Source: Rariglobus hedericola
GTDB lineage: Bacteria > Verrucomicrobiota > Verrucomicrobiia > Opitutales > Opitutaceae
Assembly (NCBI RefSeq): GCF_007559335.1
Contig: NZ_VMBG01000002.1
Location: forward strand, 860,501 to 924,500
Reading direction: 5' to 3'
DNA: 64,000 nt
A model generated the notes under the pieces. That model was not told the DNA's origin and ran no database searches. It worked only from the letters and a program-made list of their open reading frames with translations. This document shows positions 24,270 through 32,657 of this stretch, piece by piece. The stretch's first letter is position 1; every line of letters begins with the position of its first letter. The position numbers were made by a program, and so were the translations under genes.

Positions 24270-25075
24270 GCGTCGGGCAGGCGGAGCGTTTTGGCGGCGT
24301 GGGACGATTGCTGGGGCGCGATGCGCTCGAGCGTCTCCAGGCGGCGCATGTGTGCGTGGTCGGTGTCGGTGGCGTGGGCTCGTGGACAGTCGAAGGTCTG
24401 GCACGCAGCGGGGTGGGTGCGCTCACGTTGATCGATCTCGACGACGTGTGCGTGACCAATGTGAACCGTCAGTTGCCGGCGCTCGATGGACAGATCGGGC
24501 GACCAAAAATCACCGTGCTGGCCGAGCGGGTTAAGTTGATCAACCCGGCGTGTCGGGTGACGGAGGTGGCGGAGTTTTTTACGGCATCGACGGCAGAGGC
24601 GATGTTGGGTGCGGTGAAGTTCGATTGCGTGATCGATGCGATCGATCGTGTGGGCAACAAGGCGTTGCTCATTGCCGAAAGTGTGAAGCGCGGACTGCCT
24701 TGCGTGGCCGTGGGCGGCGCAGGCGGTAAGCGTGACGCGACTCAGATTCGCACGGGCGATCTCGGTGAATCTGGCGGCGATGACTTGCTGCGGCTCGTGC
24801 GCAAAAAACTGCGTGGTGATCATGGCTTCGCGAAAGGCGAAGGGCATCGTTACGGCGTGCGCTGCGTGTATTCGACGGAGAAGCCAGTTTATCCGTGGGC
24901 TGATGGCACGTGCGGGACCGAGCCCGAGCCGGGGACGAATCTGAAGCTCGATTGTGCGAGCGGTTTTGGAACGGCGGTGTGGGTGACCGGGGCGTTCGGC
25001 CTCGCGGCGGCGCAGGAGGCCGTCGGGCTGATCATCCGAAAAGGCGGCGAAAATTCTGCTCAACCTGCGCAGTGA
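24266..25075 (+). CDS. tcdA: tRNA threonylcarbamoyladenosine dehydratase TcdA (CsdL)
   Basis: A 269-residue ThiF/MoeB/UBA-type adenylating enzyme. The nucleotide-binding loop VVGVGGVGSW is at about 31-40, followed by LIDLDDV and NVNRQLPAL, then the GGAGGKRDATQIRTGDL segment typical of TcdA. TcdA converts t6A37 of tRNA to its cyclic form in an ATP-dependent step. It overlaps the Hsp33 gene by four bases, and its 3' end overlaps the convergent tatD by 44 bp. A sufE-type gene, encoding the partner type of the CsdA-CsdE-CsdL system, lies just beyond on the other strand. Confidence 0.88.
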   Translation: MSVGQAERFGGVGRLLGRDALERLQAAHVCVVGVGGVGSWTVEGLARSGVGALTLIDLDDVCVTNVNRQLPALDGQIGRPKITVLAERVKLINPACRVTEVAEFFTASTAEAMLGAVKFDCVIDAIDRVGNKALLIAESVKRGLPCVAVGGAGGKRDATQIRTGDLGESGGDDLLRLVRKKLRGDHGFAKGEGHRYGVRCVYSTEKPVYPWADGTCGTEPEPGTNLKLDCASGFGTAVWVTGAFGLAAAQEAVGLIIRKGGENSAQPAQ

Positions 25076-25925
25076 GTTCGGCGAGCGTCAGACCGCGCAA
25101 CGACGCGAGAGCGGCGTAAGCGGCGTCGAGATTGCCCGGATGATTTACGGATGAACCATCGGCGGCCGGCGGAAGTTTATGCGTGCGCCACGTCTGCGGT
25201 AACGGCATCGCAGGTGCATCCGTTTCGACCAATAAGCGATCAATCGGGATGATTTTAAATATTTCCAAGCGAGAGGCTTTAGGAGGTTTGTAACTTAATA
25301 AGTTACAATTTAGATTGGCCGAGGTGATGGGGGTTGGCGTGTCTTTGAGGAAGTAGCCGTTGAAAGAGAAGTAGGCTCCGAGTTGGGCGAAGCGTGGCAC
25401 CATTTCCGCGGGGCCGCCGTAGGCGTGGAGCAGGAAACCTCGCGATGGAACGGGGTGGGCGTGGAGTAATTCGTCGAGCGCGCCGAAGGCTTGCAGACAA
25501 TGGATGGTGACGGGGCGGTTTTCTGCCGTGGCCAGAGCGAGTTGGGAGAGGAAGACTTCGGTTTGCTCGACGAGCGAGGCGCGACGCAGACCGGCGAGGC
25601 GTGGATCGTCGGCACGGGCGCTGTCGGTCATCCAGCGATCCAAACCGATTTCGCCCACTGCAGCAGACGGCTCAGCGGCCAGGCGGGCACGAAGGGCGTC
25701 GAGCCAGTCGGGCGAACGATTGCCTGCATCCCACGGATGCAGGCCGTAGCTCGCACGAACAAAAGGAAATCGTTGAGCGAGTGCGGAGACGCGGGGCCAG
25801 TCGGCTTCGCAGGTGCCATTAACGACCATCGTGCGAATCGGGAGATCGGTGGCGGCGATCGCGATGCGATCAAGGTGAGGCGCGAGCCACTCGTCCTGCA
25901 GGTGGTTGTGCGCGTCGTAATACAT
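25032..25925 (-). CDS. TatD-family metal-dependent hydrolase
   Basis: A 297-residue TIM-barrel hydrolase. Metal ligands are recognisable: HxH at H6-H8 (DAHNH), the Glu in VGEIGLD, the His in VTIHC and in LLHAYGG, and the Asp in VETDAP. TatD proteins are Mg-dependent DNases or deoxyribonuclease-like enzymes; the exact substrate is open. The segment between YFLKDT and IPIDRLL is longer than usual and is encoded by AT-rich DNA with a perfect palindrome. It follows the sufE gene after 11 bp, so it is the last gene of the pilT-pilT-sufE-tatD run. Confidence 0.88.
   Translation of the reverse strand: MYYDAHNHLQDEWLAPHLDRIAIAATDLPIRTMVVNGTCEADWPRVSALAQRFPFVRASYGLHPWDAGNRSPDWLDALRARLAAEPSAAVGEIGLDRWMTDSARADDPRLAGLRRASLVEQTEVFLSQLALATAENRPVTIHCLQAFGALDELLHAHPVPSRGFLLHAYGGPAEMVPRFAQLGAYFSFNGYFLKDTPTPITSANLNCNLLSYKPPKASRLEIFKIIPIDRLLVETDAPAMPLPQTWRTHKLPPAADGSSVNHPGNLDAAYAALASLRGLTLAELTAQVEQNFRRLFG
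25288..25308. repeat. Perfect 10-bp inverted repeat inside tatD
   Basis: Arms TTGTAACTTA and TAAGTTACAA flank a single A. The palindrome lies in an AT-rich pocket of about 75 bp (roughly 25240-25315) within an otherwise GC-rich gene. On the coding strand it is read with rare codons such as TTA TTA AGT. Confidence 0.75.
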
Positions 25926-25936
25926 GAAAGCCGGTC

Positions 25937-26347
25937 TCAGGTGTGTCGCTGCGCGATGGCCTTGATGTGGGCGCGGACCGCGGTGAGTCCGTTTTGGCGG
26001 GTGGGCGTGAGGTCGCGCGACAGGCCGAGTTGTTCGAAGAGAACGGGCTCGGTGGCGACGATATCGGCCGGGGTGCCGCCTTCGTAGAGATCGACGAGCA
26101 GGGCGACCAAGCCCTTCACCAGCGGCGAATCGGCATCGAACTGGAAGTGCAGCACGCCGTCGCCAAGTTCACCGGTGACCCAGACCTGCGAGATGCACCC
26201 GTTGACGCGATTGGCTTCGGTTTTAAGGTCGGCGGAGAAGACCGGCCGGCGGCGGGCGCGGTCAACGACGGCGGCGAGACGTTCCTGCCGGTCTTCGATA
26301 AAGGACAGGTCCTCGATGAGCTGTGCTTGTTTTTCGGATACGCTCAT
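25937..26347 (-). CDS. sufE: SufE-family sulfur acceptor protein
   Basis: A 136-residue protein beginning at ATG 26347 (MSVSEKQ). The family motif NRVNGCISQVW contains the sulfur-accepting Cys51. SufE or CsdE proteins take the persulfide from a cysteine desulfurase and pass it on for Fe-S cluster assembly or tRNA modification. No desulfurase or scaffold gene is adjacent. The neighbouring TcdA on the opposite strand makes a CsdE-like role possible. A longer in-frame extension upstream overlaps the pilT gene and is not supported. The spacing to the genes on each side is 11 bp. Confidence 0.9.
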   Translation of the reverse strand: MSVSEKQAQLIEDLSFIEDRQERLAAVVDRARRRPVFSADLKTEANRVNGCISQVWVTGELGDGVLHFQFDADSPLVKGLVALLVDLYEGGTPADIVATEPVLFEQLGLSRDLTPTRQNGLTAVRAHIKAIAQRHT

Positions 26348-26358
26348 CGTGCCTGCAC

Positions 26359-27438
26359 TCAATTGTGAACGGTGGTGTCGGGGCCGAGGTGGCGTTCGAA
26401 GAGCGTCTTGTCCGTAGCCTTCATGTAGGCTTCGCGGGCGGTGATGACGCCGGCTTCGAATTGTTTGCGGAGCGAAACGTCCATCGAGATCATGCCCTCG
26501 TTTTGGGAGCCTTCGATGATGTTGCGGATGGCGGCGATGTTGCCGCTGCGAATGGTGCCGCCAAGGGCGTCGTGGGGGAGGAGAATCTCGTGGACGGCCA
26601 CGCGGCCGCCGCTGATTTTTTTGCAGAGGAGCTGGGAGACGATGCCGCGCAAGCCGCCGGCGAGGAGCACGCGGGCTTGATTTTGTTCGTCGGCGGGGAA
26701 GGCATCGATGATGCGGTCGATGGTCTTCGGTGCGTTGTTGGTGTGCAGCGTGGCGAAGACGAGGATGCCCATCGCGGCGCAACCGAGGGCGAGACGCATG
26801 GTGTCGAGCTGGCGCATTTCACCGACGAGGAGGATGTCGGGGTCGGAACGCATCGCGCCACGGATGGCGGCGGCGAAGCTTTCGGTGTGTTCGCCGACTT
26901 CGCGGTGGGCGATGATCGATTGTTTGTTCGTGTGAACGAACTCGATCGGCTCCTCGATGGTGACGATGTTCCGCCGCGAGGTGGAGTTGATGTAGTCAAT
27001 CATCGCGGCGAGCGTGGTGGACTTGCCGGAGCCGGTCGGTCCGGTGACGAGCACGAGACCCTCGCGAAGCGTGCAGAGCTTCTTGATGGATTCGGGCAGC
27101 TGGAGATCGTCGAAGGACAGGATCTTCGATGGAATCTGGCGGAAAACGGCACCCATGCCCCAAGCGTTTTGGAGGTAGTTGACGCGGAAGCGGGCGAGGC
27201 CGGCGATTTCGTAGGCGAAGTCGAGGTCGTGGTTCTTCTGGAAAAACTCCCAGCGGACGGGCGGACAGATTTCGTGGAGAAGTTTCTCCATGTGCTCGGC
27301 GGTGACGGCGGGGAATTCGGTCAGTGTGATCAGGGTGCCGGAGACGCGGGCACGGGGAGGAAGGCCGACCATGAGGTGAAGGTCGGAGCCATCGTGGGCG
27401 CGAACGGCGCGGAGGATTTGGTCAATCGCAGCAGGCAT
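26359..27438 (-). CDS. pilT: Type IV pilus retraction ATPase, PilT-like
   Basis: A 359-residue secretion ATPase. Walker A is GPTGSGKS at 133-140, the Asp box VTIEEPIEF, Walker B LLVGEMRQLDT, and the His box TLHTNNAP follow in order. The Walker B region AGE/GEMR motif is that of PilT-type retraction motors, although the usual RDLET is RQLDT here. It would depolymerise pili for twitching motility. It follows a larger PilT paralogue by 30 bp and precedes sufE by 11 bp. Confidence 0.92.
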   Translation of the reverse strand: MPAAIDQILRAVRAHDGSDLHLMVGLPPRARVSGTLITLTEFPAVTAEHMEKLLHEICPPVRWEFFQKNHDLDFAYEIAGLARFRVNYLQNAWGMGAVFRQIPSKILSFDDLQLPESIKKLCTLREGLVLVTGPTGSGKSTTLAAMIDYINSTSRRNIVTIEEPIEFVHTNKQSIIAHREVGEHTESFAAAIRGAMRSDPDILLVGEMRQLDTMRLALGCAAMGILVFATLHTNNAPKTIDRIIDAFPADEQNQARVLLAGGLRGIVSQLLCKKISGGRVAVHEILLPHDALGGTIRSGNIAAIRNIIEGSQNEGMISMDVSLRKQFEAGVITAREAYMKATDKTLFERHLGPDTTVHN

Positions 27439-27468
27439 CGGTAAAGGGAATTGAGGTTGGGGTGGGGC

Positions 27469-28887
27469 TTAGCGGGCGCCGGGGATCTGCTGGCGGATGA
27501 CGCGATTCAGGATGTTGTTGGCCGCGACCTCGTCGGTGATTTTCTTTTCCTGCCAGAGTTCCAGAACGGCGTTGTCCATGGAGATCATGCCTTCGCGACG
27601 GCCGGTATCGATGGCGCTCGGGATGCCCTGTGTCTTGGAGTCGCGGACCATGGCGGAGATTGCGGTGGTGTTGACCAGAACTTCGCAGGCGAGGGCGACG
27701 CCGCCGTCGCGAGCGGGCAGGAGACGTTGGCAAAGGATGCCGCGGAGGCTTTGCGCCACCATCGCGCGGATCTGCGGCTGCTGGCTGGGCGGGAAAACGT
27801 CGAGCAGGCGGTTCAGCGTGCTGCCAGAATCGCTGGTGTGCATCGTGCCGATGACCAAGTGGCCGGTCTCGGAGGCGGAGATCGCCATCTCGATGGTGGG
27901 CAGGTCGCGGAGTTCGCCGATGACGATGACGTCGGGGTCTTCGCGGAGGGCGCTCTTGAGGGCGTTGGCAAACGACAACGTGTGCTGGCCGACCTGACGC
28001 TGGGTGACGTTGCAGCCCTGACTGGTGTGGAGGTATTCGATCGGATCCTCGACGGTGATGATGTGGTCTTCGCGCGTGCGGTTGAGCTCGTCGATGAGGG
28101 AGTTGAGCGTGGTGGTCTTGCCGGCGCCGACGGGGCCCGTGACCAGGATGAGGCCGTTGTGGTAGCTCAGGAGGCGCTTGATGACCGCGAGGTTTTTGAA
28201 GCCGAGCTGGGCGGGAGTGCGGATGGTCTCGGGGACGATGCGGTAGGTGCCTTTGACGCCTTCCTTGTGCTCCATAAGGTTCACGCGGATACGACGGCCG
28301 CCTTCCATCGCGAGCGCGTAGTCGTAGTCGTGATGCGTGCTGAAGAGCTTTTTCTGATCGTCGCCGAGGAGACTGGTGTTGAGGCGAAGCGTATCCGCGG
28401 CCGTGAGGGTGACGTCGGAGAGAAACTCGATTGCACGCTGGTTGCGGATGTAGGGCGGTGAACCCGCAGAGAGATGAAGATCGCTGGCTCCGACCGAGTC
28501 GGCGGCGCCGAGGAGCTCGAGCATGAACGGCTTCAGGGCGTTGTCGGGAAGCGATTTTACGGTGGAAAAATCCATCCGCGGCAAAGAGCGGACTGCGACG
28601 GGTGCGGGTGCTGCAGTCGCGGCTGCCGAGGGCGCCGGTGCTTTGACAGCGGGCTTGGGGAGAAAGGAAGGCGGCTGGGTGCCGGACGCGGAGAGTTCCT
28701 GGGCCTCGGTGGCGAGGCGGGTCATCAACTCGATGTCGGTGATGCCGGCCCGGTCGATGACGGCTTGAGCAAAGACCATCGCATCTGCGTTGGCAGGCAT
28801 GGAGTCGACGATCTGGCCGGCCAGTTTGGCGTCGATGACACGTTCTTGCACGCACAGCGAAGCGATCCAGGGAACTTCATTATTCAT
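27469..28887 (-). CDS. PilT/PilU-type ATPase with N-terminal extension
   Basis: A 472-residue secretion ATPase paralogous to the next gene. The core has Walker A GPVGAGKT at 251-258, VEDPIEYLH, Walker B VIVIGELRDLPT and the TMHTSD His box. The first about 70 residues look like a small helical domain, followed by a Pro/Ala linker (about 70-105) before the PAS-like N-terminal motor domain. Such an extension is unlike standard PilT and closer to GspE/PilB-N-like modules, but the motor sequence is of the PilT/PilU class. Two retraction ATPases in one operon parallels the PilT/PilU pair. Confidence 0.88.
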   Translation of the reverse strand: MNNEVPWIASLCVQERVIDAKLAGQIVDSMPANADAMVFAQAVIDRAGITDIELMTRLATEAQELSASGTQPPSFLPKPAVKAPAPSAAATAAPAPVAVRSLPRMDFSTVKSLPDNALKPFMLELLGAADSVGASDLHLSAGSPPYIRNQRAIEFLSDVTLTAADTLRLNTSLLGDDQKKLFSTHHDYDYALAMEGGRRIRVNLMEHKEGVKGTYRIVPETIRTPAQLGFKNLAVIKRLLSYHNGLILVTGPVGAGKTTTLNSLIDELNRTREDHIITVEDPIEYLHTSQGCNVTQRQVGQHTLSFANALKSALREDPDVIVIGELRDLPTIEMAISASETGHLVIGTMHTSDSGSTLNRLLDVFPPSQQPQIRAMVAQSLRGILCQRLLPARDGGVALACEVLVNTTAISAMVRDSKTQGIPSAIDTGRREGMISMDNAVLELWQEKKITDEVAANNILNRVIRQQIPGAR

Positions 28888-29068
28888 AAAAGGGTATCAA
28901 CAGGGTAGAGCGAACGAGGGAAACGATACGCACACGGTAGAAAAGCCAAAACGTGAGCGGACGATTTTTACCTTGGCCGCAGTAAGGGCGGGCGGGGGGT
29001 GTAGTGGCATGGAACTACACGACGGCAAATGGTTCCCGTCCGCCGCTGGCGAGGCGGTTTGCGGACAG

Positions 29069-29953
29069 TTAAAATTCCACGTCACGGCAGCGTGCGTCGA
29101 GTTGGCGCCCAATGAGATCGAGCTGGTGAGCGTCGAGTATCGGGTCTGCGTGCAAAGTGACTGCGGCGGGGATTTGCTTGGGGTTGAGGACGGCGACTTC
29201 ACCCCGGGCGCGGGAGATGACCATCCAGCCTGGAAAGGTGAGAATCGCCTGCACAGGCGTGCGCAGGCCGATGAGTTGGGCCAAGTGGTCTTCGAGCCAG
29301 CGGGCTTGGCGGAGAGCTTGATCGAGACCGTGGCGGTCTTCACCCCACGGGTAGGCGAGCACTTGCCCGTCGTAGATGATTTGGTGCTCGGCGAAACCGG
29401 CGCGCGCGCGGCCCTTGCGGCGGGTTTTCGTTTCAATGGCGAACACGCCGGACGGGCCGATGATGACGTGATCGATGTTGAAAAGGGATTTCGCGTCACC
29501 GGCGGGGACGTCGTGGAAGATTTGGAAGCCGGCGGCTTTGAGCGGTTCGAGGGATTCGGCGACGACGCGTTCTCCGAAGTAGCCGAGCCAGGTGTTACGC
29601 CACCGGTCGATGCCCCCGATGAGGCGGCGAGTGAGGAAGATGAGACTGACGAGAAGCCCGGAGACCGCGGTGATCAGTCCGGTGATTTGATAGGCTCCGT
29701 CGAGGTGTGTGGCGATCCACGCGAGCGAGGCGCCGACCGCCAGCGGAATGGCGAACGCCAGGATGAAGGCGTTGAGTTCACGCTCTTCGAGTTCGGCGAG
29801 TTTGCGGCGCAAGGTTTCACCGGGGCCGCGCAGGAGCTTGGCATTGTCAGGGAAGGGCGCGCGGGTCTTCCGGCTTTTCTTGCGCCAGAGTGCACCGCCG
29901 ATCAGCAGTGCGAAAAAAACCACGAAGTAACCGCCGATGAATACCCATTGCAT
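29069..29953 (-). CDS. Membrane-bound NERD-domain protein
   Basis: A 294-residue protein with an N-terminal membrane helix (1-22), two more at about 62-82 and 90-108, then a NERD (nuclease-related) domain. The restriction-like core is visible: GERVVAESL, FNIDHVIIGPSGVFAIETKT, giving the D...ExK catalytic pattern (Asp in IDHV, Glu-Thr-Lys). NERD proteins are predicted nucleases with little experimental work. It ends the lemA-M48-NERD operon, starting 7 bp after the protease gene. Confidence 0.82.
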   Translation of the reverse strand: MQWVFIGGYFVVFFALLIGGALWRKKSRKTRAPFPDNAKLLRGPGETLRRKLAELEERELNAFILAFAIPLAVGASLAWIATHLDGAYQITGLITAVSGLLVSLIFLTRRLIGGIDRWRNTWLGYFGERVVAESLEPLKAAGFQIFHDVPAGDAKSLFNIDHVIIGPSGVFAIETKTRRKGRARAGFAEHQIIYDGQVLAYPWGEDRHGLDQALRQARWLEDHLAQLIGLRTPVQAILTFPGWMVISRARGEVAVLNPKQIPAAVTLHADPILDAHQLDLIGRQLDARCRDVEF

Positions 29954-29960
29954 GCCTCGC

Positions 29961-31916
29961 TTAAATCGCGAGAGGCATGGGGCAGTCGAGCGTGGAGGCG
30001 AGGGCGCGGAGCAGTTCGGCTTCCTCGGGGTCCACTTGTCCGTCGCTGGAGACGGTGGCGGCGAGGGCGGTGAGCAGGCGTTTTTTCACGGGGCCGTAGG
30101 CCAGGGCGAGTTTGTTCAATGCCGCATCAAGATCGTCGAGAGTGGCGATGCGAAGGGCCAGCGGCGGATGCAGGCCGGAAAAGCCGGAGGCGCCGGCACT
30201 GAACGCGAGAGCGGTTTCGTTCTCATCGGCGGCACGGAGGCGGGCACCGAATGACAAGACCACCGAGATCTCGGGCGAAACGTCGGAGGGCGAATAACTT
30301 TCACGGCTGCCGGAAGGATGGGCGGCTAAATCGAGGTGATGCGTGAGGACTTTTTGCAGCGCGAATTCGAAGAGGCTGACCTGTCCGTCAGCGTGGACGA
30401 GTTCATCGAGCGCTTCGATGAAGCCGGCCAGACCTGCTGGCGAAAGCTGGCGCAACGCGGGTGGCGTGAGCAGGAGCAAGGGAAGCCGCACGGCGTGGGG
30501 AAGGGTGCGCAGATCAGCTTCCAGCGGGGTAAGTGCGGTGGCAATCTCTTCGCCGGCATGGCGGCGAATGAGTTCATGCTGACGCGTGCGAACGGCCTCG
30601 TCTTTATCATCCAGAAGCAATCCGCACACGAGCGCGGCGGCTCCCGACGGGATTCGCACGGCGTCTCGAAGAAGCGATGGGATGTTGTCGGCCAGTGTCT
30701 GGGCGCGGGAAGTATGTGTCGCGTCGAGTGCACCGATGGAGGCGATGAGCGTGACGGGGTTGATCGCGGGCCGGGCGGTTTTTTGCGCTGAGGCGGGGCG
30801 GGTGGCGGAGCGTTGATCGCTCCAAGTTTGACGAGTGACATCGACAACAGTGGGCGGCTCGAAGTAGCGGCCATCGAAGGACGCATCAATGGCGCGGATG
30901 CGCACGTCGAGCGGCGGGTGCGTGGCCCAAGCGCCGCCGAGCATGGAGCGGAATCCCTGGGCAAAGAAGAAGTGCCCGATTTGCTCGCTTTTGGTGGACT
31001 GGAGATTCGAGCCGAGCGCGTAGCCACCAATTTTTTTGAGAGCGCCGGTGATGCCGGACGGATTGCGGGTGAACTGGACGGCTGAGGCGTCGGCGAGGAA
31101 TTCGCGCTGACGCGAAACAGCGGCCTGGATGAGCCGGCCGAAAAAGTAACCGATGTAGCCGAGAGCCATCATGACCACGCCGACGGCGATCACGAAGGCC
31201 AGGCCACCACCGGAGTTTTTTCCGTTTCCGGAGGAGCGAACGCGTCCGCGGGCGAGGCCGGCAAGCACGCCGCGGCCGATCAGGCCGATGACGAGAATGC
31301 CAAAAACGATGGCGGTTAGCTTCACGTTGAGGCGCATGTCGCCATTGAGGATATGGCTGAACTCGTGGGCGACGACGCCTTGAAGTTCGTCGCGGTTGAG
31401 TTTTTCCAGCGTGCCTCGGGTGACCGCGACGACGGCGTCGCTGGTGGTGAGTCCGGCGGCGAAGGCGTTGATGCCCTGTTCGTCGGGCAGCACGTAAACC
31501 GCAGGCATGGGAAGGCCCGAGGCGATGGACATTTCTTCGACGATATTGAGCAGCTGGCGCTGCTTCGGATCGGTCGTGCGCGGATCAATGACCGTGCCGC
31601 CAACCATCTCGGCGATGGCGGTGCCGCCGGCGCGCAGTTGAAACCATTTATAGAGAGAGGCGAGGCCGACGACGGCGACAGTGATCAGCGTGACAGTGGC
31701 AAGAATCTGCGGCTGCCACCAGCTTCCGGACTGCGCGACCTGATCGTAAGCCTCCGGGTAGGAGTCGTGGGGATTAACGCGTCCGTTGACCTGCCCTAGC
31801 AGCGTGACCGTGGCGAAATAGCCGGCGGTGATGATGCCGAGCACTGCCAGCACGAAGAGCACGACGAGACGAGTCGTGTGTTTCTTCGCGCGGGCCTGGG
31901 CTTCAAAGAAGTCCAT
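29961..31916 (-). CDS. M48-family membrane metalloprotease (HtpX-like) with long C-terminus
   Basis: A 651-residue protein. Two membrane helices near the N-terminus (about 16-40 and 70-90) precede the peptidase domain with the zinc motif HEFSH at 184-188 and the third ligand Glu in the REFLADASAVQF segment. Two more helices occur at about 205-255. HtpX-type enzymes degrade misfolded membrane proteins. The C-terminal about 300 residues, absent from E. coli HtpX, form an alpha-helical region that includes a TerB-like pattern (DGQVDPEEAELLRALA at the end). It follows lemA after 23 bp. Confidence 0.88.
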   Translation of the reverse strand: MDFFEAQARAKKHTTRLVVLFVLAVLGIITAGYFATVTLLGQVNGRVNPHDSYPEAYDQVAQSGSWWQPQILATVTLITVAVVGLASLYKWFQLRAGGTAIAEMVGGTVIDPRTTDPKQRQLLNIVEEMSIASGLPMPAVYVLPDEQGINAFAAGLTTSDAVVAVTRGTLEKLNRDELQGVVAHEFSHILNGDMRLNVKLTAIVFGILVIGLIGRGVLAGLARGRVRSSGNGKNSGGGLAFVIAVGVVMMALGYIGYFFGRLIQAAVSRQREFLADASAVQFTRNPSGITGALKKIGGYALGSNLQSTKSEQIGHFFFAQGFRSMLGGAWATHPPLDVRIRAIDASFDGRYFEPPTVVDVTRQTWSDQRSATRPASAQKTARPAINPVTLIASIGALDATHTSRAQTLADNIPSLLRDAVRIPSGAAALVCGLLLDDKDEAVRTRQHELIRRHAGEEIATALTPLEADLRTLPHAVRLPLLLLTPPALRQLSPAGLAGFIEALDELVHADGQVSLFEFALQKVLTHHLDLAAHPSGSRESYSPSDVSPEISVVLSFGARLRAADENETALAFSAGASGFSGLHPPLALRIATLDDLDAALNKLALAYGPVKKRLLTALAATVSSDGQVDPEEAELLRALASTLDCPMPLAI

Positions 31917-31939
31917 GCGAACTCAAGCTGCGGCTGTCG

Positions 31940-32536
31940 TTAGAACTGGACCTTGGGAGCGTTGCGCTCGGTGGGATCCTCGATCTTGAAAAGCTCGGCG
32001 GGCTGGAAGCCGAGGGCGCCGGCGAGAATGACGGTGGGAAACGTTTCACGCTTGGTGTTATAGTTCATCACGCTGTCGTTGTAGGCCTGGCGGGCAAAGG
32101 AGACCTTGTTCTCGGTCGAGGTGAGCTCCTCGTTGAGCTGCATCATGTTCTGGTTGGCCTTGAGGTCGGGGTATTGCTCGGAGACGACCATGAGGCGGGA
32201 AAGGGCGCCGCCGAGACCGGCTTCGGCGGAGGCGAGACTGCGCATGGCGTTCGCATCGGCGGGATTGGCGGCGGCGCTTTGCGCGGCGGAGGCGGCGATG
32301 TTACGGGCTTTAATGACCGCCTCGAGCGTGGAGCTCTCGTGCTTCATGTAGGCCTTGGCCGTCTCGACGAGATTGGGAATCAGATCGTAGCGGCGCTTCA
32401 GCTGCACATCGATCTGGGCGAAGGCGTTTTTAAAGCGATTACGAAGGGCGACGAGGCCGTTGTAGATGCCGACGGCCCAGAGGCCGAGAATAACCACGAA
32501 GAGAAGCAGGACGCCGAGAACGATGAGTGCGGTCAT
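31940..32536 (-). CDS. LemA-family membrane protein
   Basis: A 198-residue protein from the ATG at 32536 (MTALIVLGVLL); an upstream GTG would add 11 residues. One N-terminal membrane helix is followed by the family motif YNGLVALRNRFKNAFAQIDVQLKRRYDLIPNLVETAK and the conserved YPDLKANQNMMQLNEELTSTEN segment. LemA proteins have an alpha-helical bundle fold and no firmly known function. The pairing of LemA with an M48 protease is common in bacteria and suggests a shared envelope quality-control role. Confidence 0.92.
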   Translation of the reverse strand: MTALIVLGVLLLFVVILGLWAVGIYNGLVALRNRFKNAFAQIDVQLKRRYDLIPNLVETAKAYMKHESSTLEAVIKARNIAASAAQSAAANPADANAMRSLASAEAGLGGALSRLMVVSEQYPDLKANQNMMQLNEELTSTENKVSFARQAYNDSVMNYNTKRETFPTVILAGALGFQPAELFKIEDPTERNAPKVQF

Positions 32537-32657
32537 GATGATAGTTATGGTTAAGGTGGAGCCGCCCACTGTGTGTGGAGCGCGCCGAGGTGCGAGCGGG
32601 AACTATTTACAACGCGGTTGATTGTTTCCAGCACGATGAGCAACTTGAGGTCTTCGC

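Noticed and set aside
25937-26782. A 281-codon frame that would make SufE much longer
   Set aside because: The first 145 codons overlap pilT in another frame and are Arg/Pro/His-rich; the family start is the ATG at 26347.
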